The notes under the pieces: model-generated
The model's database searches: none
The model's input: only the letters and a program-made list of their open reading frames with translations
Told to the model about the DNA's origin: nothing
Program-made: the position numbers and the translations under genes
Part shown: in pieces, positions 1-13,671 of the stretch
Position numbering within the stretch: position 1 is the stretch's first letter
How the letters are laid out: the number at the start of each line of letters is the position of its first letter
DNA from: Drosophila miranda
Lineage: Eukaryota; Arthropoda; Insecta; Diptera; Drosophilidae
Assembly: GCF_003369915.1 (NCBI RefSeq)
Contig: NC_046677.1
Span: 11,842,001-11,906,000, forward strand
Reading direction: 5' to 3'
DNA: 64,000 nt

Positions 1-3000
1 TCTGAAATGTTTGCATGCCACAATGTGAACTACCAATTTTCCGTGGCTTCTATTTGCATTTGACAAACCAATTCACATATTTTCCAGTGAGTGGAGGGTC
101 CTTGTGAACACTGCATGTGGAAAAGCGTGGAAAAATCATGCAATGCGGCACAGACTGTTGTTGCATCTAAACGAATTCATCTGCCTTTCTATCCTTCTGT
201 TTGTTTTGTAGATTTGTATGACAATTACATGCATGTAATGGAATTTACACGATTTTTATAGGGAAAAAGGAGGAAAACAGAGGACCATATAGAGAGACCA
301 GCTATAGAGAAAGGATACATGAATAAAGAGAAAAAACTAGGGCACATAAGGAGCATATAAAAAGGAGTTTAAAATATGGAAAAATAAATTTAAAAAAAAA
401 AACAGAAAAAATATGAAACAAAAATGGAAGAAAAACATGAAGAAAATGGTTAGAAAAGCGCGTAGAAAATTGAATGAAAAGAGTAAAAATTCCATGAAGA
501 GCAATAGAAAAATGAATTGAAATTGAATTTAGATATTTGCTGTTTTTGATTGAATCAATTGCCATTATTCCGACTTATTCATTCGAAACTCACTGCTGAC
601 AATACGATTTGGTATTTATTCTACGTTTTGTTCTCCCCGGAATGAATGATGGATCGAAGAGCAGTCCATCCGCTCCTCTTAAATCCTTGAACGGGGGAGA
701 ACTTTCTCATCATGTAACTGCAACCACAGGCTGCAAACAGCATTGGAGAGTAATGCATATGGATACGGTTTTTAATCACCTTTTGGCCCTCTGTTCGAGG
801 GGGACTTTCACCTCGTTTCGGTCCCATTTTGGGGGTATATTTCCCCCCACTCTTGGCACTCTTTTCGAGGTGCATATTTTCTCCTCTTTTTGCCACACTT
901 TTTGTTGAAAGGGAAACTTCTGTGCAGGATTCATATTAAAAAATGCCCGTGTGCCTGATTGATTTACGAGTTGGTGTCCGCCTGGCTGGGCCAACAAACC
1001 GAATGAACCCCGAAGGTGCTGCATGCAATAGACACCCACAGCGGGGGAGGGGCAATGTTAAGGCCACATGAGGCTGTGGCAAATAACTGCTACAGAAGTA
1101 CTCCTACGTATCTCGTATTTTAGAATATATGGACTTTTGATTCTGTTACTGTGTTTTTCCACAGAAAAAGACAGAGAGAGAGAGAGCATAACTCCGGGGG
1201 CGATTTTTGTATGTGCGATCCTTGCTGGCTTTTTCTCTCCATCGCATAATTAAGTTTCAATCGTCGGAAATGTGTGATAAATTGTTTGCCACGCAGGTGA
1301 CATTGATTTCGGGTCAGGATATAGAAGGCGAAATGTCATATGGCCACAATTTGCAGTGGAAAATGTCAAGAAAAGTTGGTACTATCTCCAGCAAAGGTCT
1401 CCTGATAACTACTTTCAGTTTCAGATGGAAAACTCCAATTGAAATAGTGTGAAAAACGGAGAAAAATTCCATGCTTCTTCTCTCTTTATCGGATTTTCAT
1501 CAGCCATTGAATGGAAAGTCAATGAAAGGAGTTTTCTCAATGGAAAAGGCAGCTTGGATTTTTCTTTGGCATTTTCTACAGGTCAATTCTAATTTCAATG
1601 ATTAACTGAGTGGCTAATCTTTAATCTGGATGGAAAATTGATTTTATTTTATAAATGGGAGACAAGAATTTTAATTATCGGAAGCACATGGAAAATGCGC
1701 TTGCAAAAATCGGATTGCACTGGAAAATTAACGGAAATCTAAGGGGAAAAGGTTTCTAGAATATTGTACATTATTTAATTAATTAAAGTAGATTAAATAA
1801 ATTTGTATTATAATTTATTGAAATATAAGTAATTATCTTTGTTTTACTGAAGATTTCTTTACACGAAACTAAATTTTCTTTTTAATCTAAAGGAAGTTTT
1901 TCTTCGAATTTTTGAAACCCTCAAAACCCTTTTTACAAAAAAAAATCGATAGCTCTCGTATTTAATACAAATTTAATTTTAAAAGCCTATTTATACATCG
2001 AAAGAACTCCCCTGCGTACTAGGAACCTCCCTGTCGATGCTTTTTATTAATATTTATATTAAATTTAAAAGACTTCCTTTGCTTAAATACCATTTATAAT
2101 TTATTCAAAAGAGAGTTCGTGTTTTCGCTTGGAAAATCTGCTTAAAAATCACAAAAATTAGAATTATAAATTTATGTTTGGATTGGATTAGTTTTTCCCA
2201 GCTGTGGATTTTGCGACGCGCATATTTCCACTGATTTCCCGCCATTTAATTAGTTTCAGTTTTCCTTCAGCCTCAAAGTTTTTCCTTCAGCCTCAAATGT
2301 CTGCCATTTGCCTTCATTTTCAAATGATTTTTTTCATGTTTTCAAATGTTGTCATTTCTATGAGTTTTTCCTTTGCCTTAAATGTCATAATTTTTGCAGT
2401 TTAATTGCCATTTTCCATTAATTGAAAATAATAAAAAGCTAAGTAGATGATGATTAATTTGTCAATCCGTTTGTGGTGGGTGCTAATGCGCTTAGGCCTC
2501 CTCTCTGCCTCTCTGGCTCTTTGCCACAAAAGGTCTTCTAATTGTTTCAAACATTTCGAAATTTATGAGGGCTTTTTCGCGCCGTTTATAAATAATTGTA
2601 TGCCCTTTGGCCTAAGCATCGCTCCCATTTTCCCTATTTGACACCCCAAAAGCATAACGAACCAACAGACAGTTAATTAGCTAATGAAATTACACTTCGA
2701 GTCGCTGGAAAAACCGCCTGGACATTTAACTTGTTGACACTTTTCGAGGAAGCTTCCTCTACCTTTACTTTTCCACGTTTTTCAACTTTTTTTGTTTGTA
2801 TTTTTTTTTGAGCAACTGCTGGCAATTACTTTATGGCCCACCGTGCCCCTCTGACCCTTCGGGCAAAAAGGACAGTTTTCTAGTGCTACTAATTACCCAA
2901 AAATTAGGGCTACAAAATGCTGCAAAATCTCTTGGAAATTTTATGCATTTTGTTGCACTTGAATGTGAAGGAGTCCTGTAATTGCAGTTTCATTAAATAA

Positions 3001-3080
3001 TTATGTTCTTGGAATGGCATTTTCATTAGGGAAAGCAGGGAAACCCCTATAAAGAGCAGAAAAATAAGGGCGGCTTACAA
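1..3080. other. Non-coding AT-rich DNA
   Basis: No reading frame here shows conserved motifs, biased codon use or a plausible exon structure. The stretch is AT-rich and contains many short scattered GGAAAAT-like words (about 1,360-1,760) and a small direct duplication near 2,260-2,300 (TTTTTCCTTCAGCCTCAAA twice). It looks like intergenic or intronic Drosophila DNA. I see no RNA gene in it. Confidence 0.5.
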
Positions 3081-3092
3081 AAAGAAGGGGGT

Positions 3093-3113
3093 GGGGGGGG
3101 GGGGGGGGGGGGG
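3093..3113 (+). repeat. Poly-G tract (21 G)
   Basis: An uninterrupted run of 21 G follows a short G-rich lead-in. Homopolymer G of this length is unusual for Drosophila and is prone to length error in assembly. Confidence 0.9.
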
Positions 3114-3318
3114 AACTTGCATGGGAAACTATGGGAAATGTGGCTTAAAACTATTTTTTGCGCTTTCCTTTCAAAATACCCCAAAGATAAACCAAAAATC
3201 ACAACCGCAGAAGTTCGAAAAGTGTATTACTCTCGTGTTTTATTCACTCTTAAAAGATTCCCACTGAAAACAAGTGGCAGAAAAGGGCTCTCTTTCTGTT
3301 TTTCACTGCAGAGAAAAA

Positions 3319-3640
3319 TCAGCAAACGGGAAAAGAGATCATGGCCGATCCACGCTTCCATTGCGATGAGAAGGGACGAGTACAGGTTCCAGTACTTGTT
3401 TTTGGATCAGCGATTTGACCTTGCCGTCTGTCGAAGGATCTTTTAGGTATAGAAAGTAAAGAAGCCATCGGATACGGCATGACTGCTGAGGCGTCTTGAT
3501 GCAACAATAAATGGTGTGATTGTAGATCCCTAGAAGTCCATGTAGCAGTCTCTGCTTCTCCCTTGAAGTTCGAGCCAATGCCAGACATTGGCCCTCAGCT
3601 GCAATCGAGTCCAATATCTACAAGTAATTCGTATTACAGA
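3319..3640 (-). other. Possible decayed coding fragment
   Basis: Two overlapping minus-strand frames of about 90 codons are open, and one contains a plausible protein-like stretch around HGLLGIYNHTIYCCIKTP. I do not recognise a family. No start, splice sites or continuation can be fixed, so it may be a remnant of a gene or simply chance. The base composition is more balanced than in the surrounding AT-rich DNA, which is the only other hint. Confidence 0.2.
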
Positions 3641-4191
3641 TGGGAATCTGTATCAGCTTACGGCTTCTCGATGGACCTATCACTGTTCAGCTCCTCCTGT
3701 GTTTTCAGTAAGTTTTTTACTTACTTTTACTGCACTTTTTGTTTTAATTTTTGTTACTTCTCGAAAATAAATGTAGTTTTTAGACGTGTAAGCTTTTGGC
3801 TCGAATTGATTGAAACAAAAAATCTGGACATCAAATGTAATCCCCATACATTTCATCATAAACTTGCGTTTATTTTGTGGCTGAAAATTAAGCCTGCAAA
3901 TTATTGTCATTCGAATTTTTAGCAGGCAAAAGGTCAAGCCGCAGAGAAATCTACGATTTGTTGGACTGCACCACCAATAAATCCTTGTTTAATAGAAACA
4001 CATGGCAGCGTATACGCAATATTACGCAGACTATTGCTGGACACTAAGTATACGCCACAATTGACGAAAGCTCATTACAGCCACGAGGGGTGGTAGGCGT
4101 TGTTTTTAAATAAAGAGGCGTGTGAATATGCGTGTGGCATCCAAAGAGAAAATGAATGGAGCGGACCCTCTCTGGACATCCATTCATCCAA

Positions 4192-4350
4192 AACAAGTGA
4201 GAGAGAGAGAGGAGGATCCTAGAGGTCCAACAAGTGATGGGGGCGGATCCCAGAGCCACAACAAGTGAGGAATGGGGCTCGTGGAACTCCATCAAGTGAT
4301 GGAAATCCATTCAACAAGAGACGAGAGGACACTGGACTTCCATCAAGTGA
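4192..4350 (+). repeat. Degenerate ~31-bp minisatellite
   Basis: The word AACAAGTGA or ATCAAGTGA recurs at 4192, 4229, 4260, 4291 and 4342, embedded in similar contexts (TCCA before it, TGGGG or GAGG after it). The spacing of 37, 31, 31 and 51 bp indicates a short, partly decayed tandem repeat. Confidence 0.6.
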
Positions 4351-4359
4351 AGCATGAGG

Positions 4360-7300
4360 ACCCTGAACGGGCAAGGACACGTCTTGTTTGTCAGCTCATC
4401 AAACTGATTTAATGACCTGATGGATGGCCCAGAATGTGATGACAGGATGGAGACACGTCCGCACTGCCACGTCCACGCAACAGTAATTATAGCAGTTTTC
4501 CAATTAAGTAAATTATAATCGTGTGCCGGGATGGAGATGGAGATAGATGGGTGCCACAGCCACAGTTTGAGCCTCAATTGCCTCAAGAATTGGAAGGACA
4601 CTCTGCGAACGAAAGGAATCCCACTCGATATAAATTCAGAGCCAAAAATCAGAGCCAAAGCTGAAGGCATTTGCAAATCAGAGAACTTTTGCTTTTGGGC
4701 CAAGAAAATCAGAGAAAAGCGAAGCAACAGGGGAAATTCTAAGGCATTCAGGAAGGAGAAGGGCAATCAAATTACTCTCCCGGTGGCCATGTATCTTTCT
4801 CGCCATCTGTGAGTCTCCCTGTGGCTCCCCCTCTGTGGCACGCCTTTGTGGCTCGCTCTGTGTCTCCCGCCTTCGGTTTCTGTGGCTCTTTTTTCTGCGA
4901 AAGATGGCTAATTTCAAGGCGTGACAGTTCCTTGCCGTCCTTGTGGGCGGTCTAACCCAATTTGTGCGCTTATTGTGCAGTTAATAAATAGTTAGAGTCC
5001 AGTGTTTTCTTGTTTTTTTTTTGAGTCCCTGACGAGCGGTCTCAAGTTTTTTATAGACTTTCTTGCATGGATGTGTCTGTAGAATGTACGAAATCCATGG
5101 TAAAATTGAGGGGATCTGCTGTAATTTCTAGAGGGATTTGGAAGGAGATATTATTCTTTTGTTTGAATTTGCGTAAAATATCAAGAAAATTGAATAAGCC
5201 ATTGGGTCTATACGGAGTGACAATCAGGATAAGGCCCATCATTCATTACAAATGTGTTTGCAATTTTTGAATTACTTATAGAGGGATTTTCCCATTCTCT
5301 CCTTCCCTTTTTTGAAGCCCTGTAGCTTGTGCTGAGAGTAGAAGGAGTATAGGATCATAGGTATTTAGGGAAAGGTACTTTACAGGCGGAAAAAAGAGTG
5401 TTTTGGGAGCCATTAAATGTTATATTAAAACAAAGATATAATATTTAATGCCCATATAAATATGAAAGTACGTTTAATTTTTTTTTGCAGTCGTATAAAA
5501 ATCATAGATATTAGAGATCTTTTACTATTTTTAGCGGAAAAAAGAAAAGAGTTTTTGTGATATAGGATCTATAATTTTTAACAAATTTACACCTGCAGAA
5601 AATTGTATACATATATGTATATGTAATTTAATAAATTTATATTTTATAAGGCAACTCCAAGAATTACCACGCTGCTTTAGGCTTTAATATTTTCAAACAA
5701 ACATTTTTTTGCCGCCGAAAATCAGAAAGGGTATGAAGATATGAAGATATGAAGCTCCGTTTCGGCAAAAAATATATGTAATGATGTAGTCTAAGAATAT
5801 ACCAAATATCATTAAAATTTAACAAAATTACACAAAAAATCAATGTAAAATATTACCCTAGGATAAACCGTATAAACACTTAGATATCATAGTTTTGACT
5901 CCAAAATAATACTTTTTTATTGAATATAGAAATTTCCTTAATTTTATTAGTAGTAGAATGATTTTTACATAGAGATAAAGGAAATGTATCTAAGAACTGC
6001 AATAACAGGGTGTCTTTCTAGTCCAAACCCACGCAAGGACATTCCAATCGAGTGCATTTTCAAACTATCGCACACTTGAGTGAAGAAAAAGGACAGATGC
6101 CAGACAAATGGCAAACAAAGAGCTTGAAAAGAGAGCCCCCATGCTCGTGTCTATTGTTTACCATTTGTCTACCCTTTTCTCAGGGTTTTTCTTCTAAATT
6201 TTTCTCACCCTTTTCTCAATGTTCTTAACGTTTTCTTAGAGTTTTCCCTGCCTTTTTCTCATCCATTCTCCTGCCAGTGCCATGACAGGCAAAAACCAGT
6301 TGAAAATTTAATAAAGAGCTTAGAATTTATGACACTTTTCCGGGAGTGGCAGAGGCAGAGGCACGCGTCTGTCTGCCACCTGTTCAAACGATACTCCCTC
6401 GTTGCAGGATAAAACGAGACAGGCAGCCGCTCGAAGGCGAACCCCGTTTGGCACCTGTTGATTGTCTGTTGTCCTGTCAATCTGTCATCTCCTGTAATCT
6501 CTTTTTGCATACTTGCAACATCTTTGAAAAAAAGTCGTGATTTTAGTCTGGATTTCGTTCAGACAATTGTTTTGCCATTTTCATTCTGTTTATTAATTTA
6601 ATATCCTTAATTTGAATATCCAAAAAGGTAGAAACTATTCCTAATTTAGTCATGAAATTTCATTAGTTTTTGTGTCCTTCGTTTCCCTCGTTATTTGTGG
6701 GATTTAGGCCTCATTTTCTGCTGTCACCTGTCCTCTGTTTTCTATTTAATTTGCCGGAAAATTGCAATTGTGGCAGCTCTAATTAGGTTTTCCGCCCAAA
6801 AAGAGGGTAACTTTGGTAGGGGCATAGCATTTGACACCGGAGCACCTGGACATTGGATAATTCTTACCGCTTGCTACCAGAATGTCTAGAGGAAGGTCAA
6901 ATGTCGTGGGTTTTTTGTGTGTTTGTGCCCTTAAAGAGGGTGTTACGACTTCTGGCAGAAGATTGCAGTGCGGAAAAGATTGAAACTGCCAGCCTACTTC
7001 CTGGATATATATTACAGGAAATCTAAGAGTTTTTGAGTGGTTTGAACTTGTAAATGGTGTCTCTTGTATAGCGATAAATATTCGTGAGTAAAAACTGTTT
7101 AATAAATAATGAGAGTAATCAAAAATTAGGAAGAAATTCCTATAGAATCCACTACTTGGAAGATAAGAGTTCCTTTCCTAATAGAAACTGCTGTTTTCTA
7201 CCCAAAAGTAAGGATAGATATTCCAGCTAAATTATAGACAAGAAGTTTGCAGTAAAGAGCCTGACGCCCTATCGACTCTTAAGGACATTTTTCGAGGCTT

Positions 7301-10300
7301 TGCTTATACAGTGGTATCTCATATTGAATTATCAAGTTAATATCAAGGATAAAATGTACATATTTTCTCTTTAATATACGATCTTTAAGGGTATTCTTTG
7401 CCTCGTTCTAATAAGGATATCGCGTCTTTTCTTTAACTTTCTTGTATTCCCGCAATGTTTTTGTATCAACGTCTGTCAGTCTCAACTTGATTGTTTTCAT
7501 TTGTTGCTCTTTCTTTCTTCTGTGTATGGATGTGTATTTCTTTCTTGTGCGTGTGTGTGTGCGTCCCCCAAATTTGTGGCATTGACATTCGCCGGAAGCC
7601 AAGGAAAAACACTTGCCCGTCGGCTGTCCTTTGCCACATGCCCCTGCCCCCAGCCCCCTGCCCCTGCCTTCGCTGTCTGGCGCTTTCAGTTTGCAAATCT
7701 CGAAGCGGTCGAAGCGTCAATTTTCTTGTTGATTTGTCAACACGACATCAATATTGTGGCATACGCCACATGTGGCAGCCACCAATTTGTATTGAATTTC
7801 AAATGATTTCCAAGAATTTTAATGATTTTTATGAATTTCCCAGCCAAAGATTTCCATTTAAACTTTTTTCTGACAGCGATAATTGGAAGGGGCCATAAGC
7901 GTCATACTTTTTGTGGCTTTTATTTCTTTGTTTAAAATGAGTGTTAAGTTTCTGGCCATAATTGAAGGTAATATTTAACTCTCCCTTTCTCTAAACTTTA
8001 TATTATTTCCTCCACAAATCTTAAATATTTAATTGGATCAATAGGAGCGGAGGACACATGTGTTTAATTCTAAAATTTCGACACCATTTATGCCGATTAA
8101 TTAATGCCAGTTTCGTGCTTCCGTTTGAAGTCCTTTCTGTGGTCTCCCACGAGTAGTGCGGCTTCCTGGCTTCTGGTTGTTCCTTCCACCTGCCTTTTGC
8201 ATAATTTATGGAAATTTCCCAACACAAAACAGACAAATGTTGCAGCACCGGATGTGTCTGATGGTCGGAAGCGTTTGACAAATTGTTTGTAATAAGTTTT
8301 TGAACAAAAGCTACGATAAATCGCAAGAGCTACAGGTTTTACTCGAAGAAACAGAATTCAGATGCATTTTTGGAGTTCTTTTGATAGAAATGTGCAAATT
8401 CCAAGTACCTTCTTTTATGTGTCTGCTCTTGAAAATATTTATTCACTCCACAAGTAGTTTTTGGGTTAATTTTTGCGTGCTGCAGTAACGAAACAAAGAA
8501 ATAAATAAATAATTGAAAAATAGTAGTCGAAAACACTTGAGACTCAATGGATGGCTGGACAAATGGCTAGATGCAGCCACAGGGACAGTGAAAACCTCTC
8601 GAAACGAAACCCGAGTTCATTTTGCATAATAAATGACAAATGAACTTTTTTGGACCAATTCTAGAGGAATTTTTGCATTCGCTTGCTGGAAAAGTGCTCG
8701 ACGTTTGGAGGAAGGGAGACGGGGAAAAACAATTTTAGGAATGGAAAGCGATGGCCAGTTTTGTTCAGAATATGTTAAGGGAAACCTCTACTGTGGTTTG
8801 CACTCAAAAAAGATGTCCGATTGCTCCATGAGAAAACAATTGATGGGAATCGTACTGCTACAGCAAATATAAATTTATCTCGTATGTTATTCGTATGTTA
8901 TGGAAAATATCATTGAATGCACAGAATAAAGACTGCTTAAAACAATAACGAATGGGATTTATTTGCATCATCTTTGCATATGGAAATTTTCTATCGCATT
9001 TTGTCTAAAGAAAAGCAAAGAACATTGTCTCTGGATCTTCATTTGAAGAAGATTGCTAGGGGATTTTAATATAATATTTTCTGGAAATTATATTTTATAT
9101 GCTGGTAAAATATTATTTATTATACGATTATATCGTAGCGTTCTTCTTTTAAATAATGCATGATTTTGGGGATCCCTCTGAAGTATTTTTAATGCATTCT
9201 TTCATATAAAATAGCATGCACAAAACCCATCTACTATTCGTACAGCCCTCTCTGTTTTTTTTTTTGGTTTTTGCCCTTCCGTTTAATTAGCAACAAATGC
9301 GCGCTGCTTTTTAGCCCATGGATTGACTCTACGAATATTTTAAATATTCATGTAATTGAATTGTTTACAACTTGCAGCACCAGACGGGGCATGCCACATG
9401 TCAACAGCAACCCATTCGAACGCACACCATATGCGATGCAATGTGGAAATGCGGAATTTTTCACCAATTTACGAGCATTGGTGGTTTTTGTATTCACGCC
9501 AAGGCTGATTATCTTTTGATTATGAAGGAGGGATATCGAAATTGCAGTCGTTGTCACGGATAATAATAATTAATGCAATTTACAATTTGCAGCCATAAGC
9601 CATAATAACCATAAAGTCAACAGCCGACGGAATTCGAATGATTTTTCAGGGATGGGACACAGATTTTTTCCCTCCATGAGTTTCCAAGGAATTCTTTCAT
9701 TAACATCCTCCGATGAGCATCTTTTTTTGCTTTCTTTCTGCTGTAACGAAATGTTGGAGATATCATCTGTTTTTCCGGCTTTACTTTTGTCTTACTTCTG
9801 CTTCCGGGAATGAATTTGCAGAACTCTCAGCACGTTTTGTGCCACAAAAACTCGATAATTTGGTCTTATCAAGTGACACGGATCTTTATTGGAATGCCTC
9901 GTGTGGGTTGTCTCTGTGTTTTTTGATTCTCCCTTTTCTGGCGTTTTTTCATGGCTTGGCTCTGTTTTCTACTAATTTTATTCTGTTTTTTTTTTTTTTT
10001 TTTTTTTTGCTCTCGTTTTCCCGGTATTTCCCTATCTGTTTGTCTTTTTTTCGCCACTTCTTCTTTGCTTTTCCTCACTTTCAGCACTGTTTTTTGCCCT
10101 GTTCTTGCTTTTTCGACTTGTTTTCGGTTATGGTTATGATAATGATAATGTTTTCGGCCCTCTTTTGGCTGCCGGGAAAATTATATTTGCTTTCGAGGAA
10201 AAACCCGAACACAAGAGAAAACATTGGAAAGCAGAATTGTTGGCCTGGAAGAGTGATATTATTATCGGGGCTGTGTACACAAGTAGTTTCTTAAATTTAC

Positions 10301-11640
10301 AAGAAAAAGGAGCTGATGCAAAGCTACTTGCACAGCTCTTTCCACGTTTTAATCCTTTTTTCTATTTCCTTTTTCTAATACTCCATTAGCCATTATTTTC
10401 CTACAGAAACCTTTGTTTTTCCATAACTTCCAAAAAGCCATAAATTATCACAAAAATATGCTCGTCGCTAACGTTTTCCACACATTTCCCTAAAAATGTA
10501 GAGGGAAATTTATGGCCACAAATTTGTTAGAAAATGTAGGGCCAAAACCCTAACCTGCTTAACAAAAAACCTCTACTAATTTGGCCAGAAAAAAACCGAA
10601 CGGCTCCCAAGTGTCAAAACATTGAGTAACGTTACACTCTTTTGTCTTTTTTCAGCGGCAAGGGTTTGCCCTAATTTTCCTGCCAAAGGAAACCCCAAAA
10701 AGACAAACAAAATTGATTGACAATTATTGATATTTTATGCGTTTTGTTTGACAAAGTAGCTGCTGCTGCTGCTGATGTTCTTTTGATACGGAATGACAAA
10801 AGGTTGGATGACAAAAAATAACAAATATAACGACTTTGAATACTTTGTAAATACTTTCTGATTGTAGGGCCCTAAAAAATTAACGTAAAGAGATCTCTTG
10901 GATAGAAAGGGGGTTTCTCTATAGCTTTTAAAAATCTACTCATTCAATTCTTAAAATCAGTTTTGAAAAATTGCAGTATAAAAAAGTTAAATTTTTTAAA
11001 TACTTAAGACCTTTTTTTTGTACTTTTTGAGGTATGAAAGTGTCAATTTGTCATATTTCTATTTACAAGGAAACATAGAAAATAGTTGTCTAGAACAAGG
11101 GAGGATTTTTTTGTTGTGCGAATTCTTTGGAACAGAATCTATAGAAATATTTAAATATTTAATTAAGATAATGTAGAATAATAATTTTCTATTCGCACTT
11201 AAAATTGGGCATTTTTCAGGTTTATATCTCCAAGAAATTCTTTGAATATTTAAAGATATTTCATTCCTCCACAAAAAAATCCAAAGAAATTGGAAATTTA
11301 ATTCTGATAAAAACCTAAAATTCTTTTAAGAACATATTCAAATTCGTGATAACTCACCTGTGTTTTTTCAATATATTTTTGTTGAAATGAGAGGCGATTT
11401 TCAATGAATTAAACGCACGATTAAACCCGTTTTTATAAAAATCAAATATGGTTTTTGCCACAAAACAAAGTTTCTTCTGATATGAAAGTTTTTTCTCTGT
11501 TATTTCACACGCGAAAAAAGGTGACCTGCTTTCAAAACTTTCTCAATTAAACGGAAAAGTCAGTTTTTGAAGAGTTTTGCGCACAGATGTAGGCTACACT
11601 TTTTATGGTGAGAAATTTCCCTGTGGCAGGAAAAACGTTT
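4360..11640. other. Non-coding DNA, no supported gene
   Basis: Reading frames here are short and lack recognisable domains. The stretch holds AT-rich spacer, a GT/GC-rich patch at 7,540-7,700, and a T23 run at 9,986-10,008 inside T-rich sequence that creates an artefactual 193-codon frame. It could be a long intron. Confidence 0.5.
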
Positions 11641-11699
11641 TTCGAAAACTAACGGTCCAAACGAGGGCTGGTTGGTTGGTTGTTGGTTCGATCGGTTGT

Positions 11700-11800
11700 T
11701 TTGCTTGTCGGTTGTTCTGGTTGTTCGTTCGTTGAGTTACCTTCGAAGCGCGACAAACGAATGCAACGGCAACGAGGCGGCCGACTGGTTTTATAGCGAA
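11700..11800 (-). promoter_or_regulatory. Candidate TATA promoter and 5'UTR (minus strand)
   Basis: On the minus strand a TATAAAA box lies at 11789-11795. About 30 bp downstream is a GCATTCGT sequence that loosely fits an initiator. It is followed by a possible splice donor (AAG|GTAACT, about 11,740) and A/C-rich DNA with AACGAACGAACAAC repeats typical of Drosophila 5' leaders. The local GC content is higher than in the flanks. No coding exon can be attached to it, so this remains a weak prediction. Confidence 0.3.
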
Positions 11801-12337
11801 CGAGACGAAGCCGAAACGAACCTCCCGCCACGAATGCGAAGCGACCGAACTCCCCTAGACGAAAACCTCCTGTGCCAACACCCAATACCTACCCTCCGCC
11901 CCCTTAGAAACCAACCTCTGAAAGCCAACTTCCACTGGTTGCTGATTTTCCTGTTGCTTCCGAAAGCTTTTGCCTGCCGGCTCTTGTGCCGGTTTGTGTC
12001 TTGGATTAGAGGGAAAAGCTTCCTTTCGACGCCCACGTTCGTATTTGTTGCATTCATCCTTTGGTTATGTGTGTGTGTGTCAGTTTTGTGTGGGCGTATG
12101 CGTGTTCTCCCTCTCCCACTCTCACACATTGACTCCCGTTCTTTTTGTTGTTTGTGCTGCTGGCTCTCTGACGTCAGCGGGTGGCTGCGTGGCGTTGATT
12201 TAAAGCTCCCCATCCCTGTCCTTCGCCACCTGACGCCCTAACGCCGGCTGCCTTCGCTGCCATTCGCTGGAAACCGATTTGGGCAGCTTGTTGGGCTAGA
12301 GTTGTTGTTGTTGCTGCCCGCTGGACGCCTACGCACA

Positions 12338-12362
<25 letters not shown>
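12338..12362 (+). repeat. (TG)n microsatellite
   Basis: About twelve perfect TG/GT dinucleotides, followed by interrupted TG-rich sequence. Confidence 0.9.
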
Positions 12363-12371
<9 letters not shown>

Positions 12372-12459
12372 CGTGTGGTAGGCGGCGTCTATGTTTTACC
12401 TTGAAATGGAAGGAAGGGCAGCCAGAGATTGCACCACTGATTGGATGATACACAGCCGG

Positions 12460-13671
12460 GGATTACACCGCAAAGGTCATTAGTTTGTGTTAATCCTTTT
12501 TTCCGCATTTTTACAACTATAGAAGGAGGGCATTCACTTATTCTTAAGCAACATCTAAAACAGTATCGGACATCTAAAACATATTTAAGGACTGAATTTA
12601 AGGACTCTTTCTTTCAATTGTCAAAGGAATTGTTCACTTACTTCGAAAACTTTCTATCTAAAACACATCATATCTTCACAGTGCCAAGGTCTGATGGGTT
12701 TATATGCGATAAGATACATTTCTCATTACAAATTAGTCAGGAGACAAGTTTTAGTAGAAAAAACGTTCATTATTTCATAGTTCATCCAATGAAACGTTAG
12801 TAATTTGAGTTTTTATTGAGGTTTATAATACTTTTACGTGCCTCAAAGCCATTTTGTATCTTACAGTAAGGTAAGTTACTAAAAGGTAAGGTACTTTTCA
12901 TAAATTACAATAGTTTTATGCTTATTATATTTTTAAATAATTTTTTGCTGACTTTTATATTTTTCTGCCCTTTTCCATTAAGCAAGTTCTTTCCTGTAAA
13001 CGTCGACTAGCTCTCTATTTTTAGGGGGGCGTATCGAGACCTGATTATCCAACGAAGGAGACGGTATTGTAGAATAACTCCAAGCACTCGTAGTAATAAT
13101 GTATATGTATATGTCGTATATTTGGTGATTCGTTGAAACGGGGGTGAAATCGTATCTAAATCTTAGCTTAAGCGTTACGCTGCGATGCACGCCGTGTGGA
13201 TCGTGGATCTTCCGAGCGCCCCCCAAGCGCTCGAGAGCGAGTTTGGTCCGGAGCGCACGGAGTTTGCACAGTGCGAGGCGAAATATCGATTGATTTGTCA
13301 GAAACTGTAAAAATTTGTATATCCAATGCCCCGAAAGCCAATCCCTTTTTTGCTGAAAGTTCATCTATGACAAATATTAGCCTTAAAAGTGTTGGGACAT
13401 TCGACTTTGTAGAGACACGTTTCCTGGCTATTAGTGGAACAACTGAGGAACTATTTGTGACCAGACAGCCGCGAAATAGGATAATTTCTGCCAATGCGCT
13501 GCTTCCAGCTTCCATAATGTCATATGGCGATAAATTATCATAGCGAATATAAATCAAAGCGAATAAAATTCAAATCGATCTACAGTTATCTCTTCGAATT
13601 CTGCCTATTTGTTTGTCAGAACCCACAAAGTCTTTTCAAATATAGCCTTTATTTTCGTTAATGGCTCTTTT
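12460..13671. other. Non-coding DNA with a possible transposon remnant
   Basis: 12,460-12,970 shows nothing I can name. From 12,978 to 13,557 the sequence becomes less AT-rich and is open in frames on both strands (about 115-129 codons each), including GC-rich sequence at 13,180-13,290. I cannot identify a protein family. The abrupt composition change next to the DINE-1 copy suggests a remnant of a mobile element, possibly LTR-derived, but this is a guess. Confidence 0.25.

Noticed and set aside
4311..4766. 151-codon minus-strand frame
   Set aside because: Runs through the CAAGTG minisatellite and lacks conserved features.
9713..10294. 193-codon plus-strand frame rich in Phe and Leu
   Set aside because: It spans a T23 homopolymer and T-rich DNA, which produces Phe codons by composition. 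No motif.
11672..12241. 189-codon plus-strand frame
   Set aside because: Low-complexity GT-rich sequence with an open minus frame as well. No domain, and the better interpretation is a leader region.
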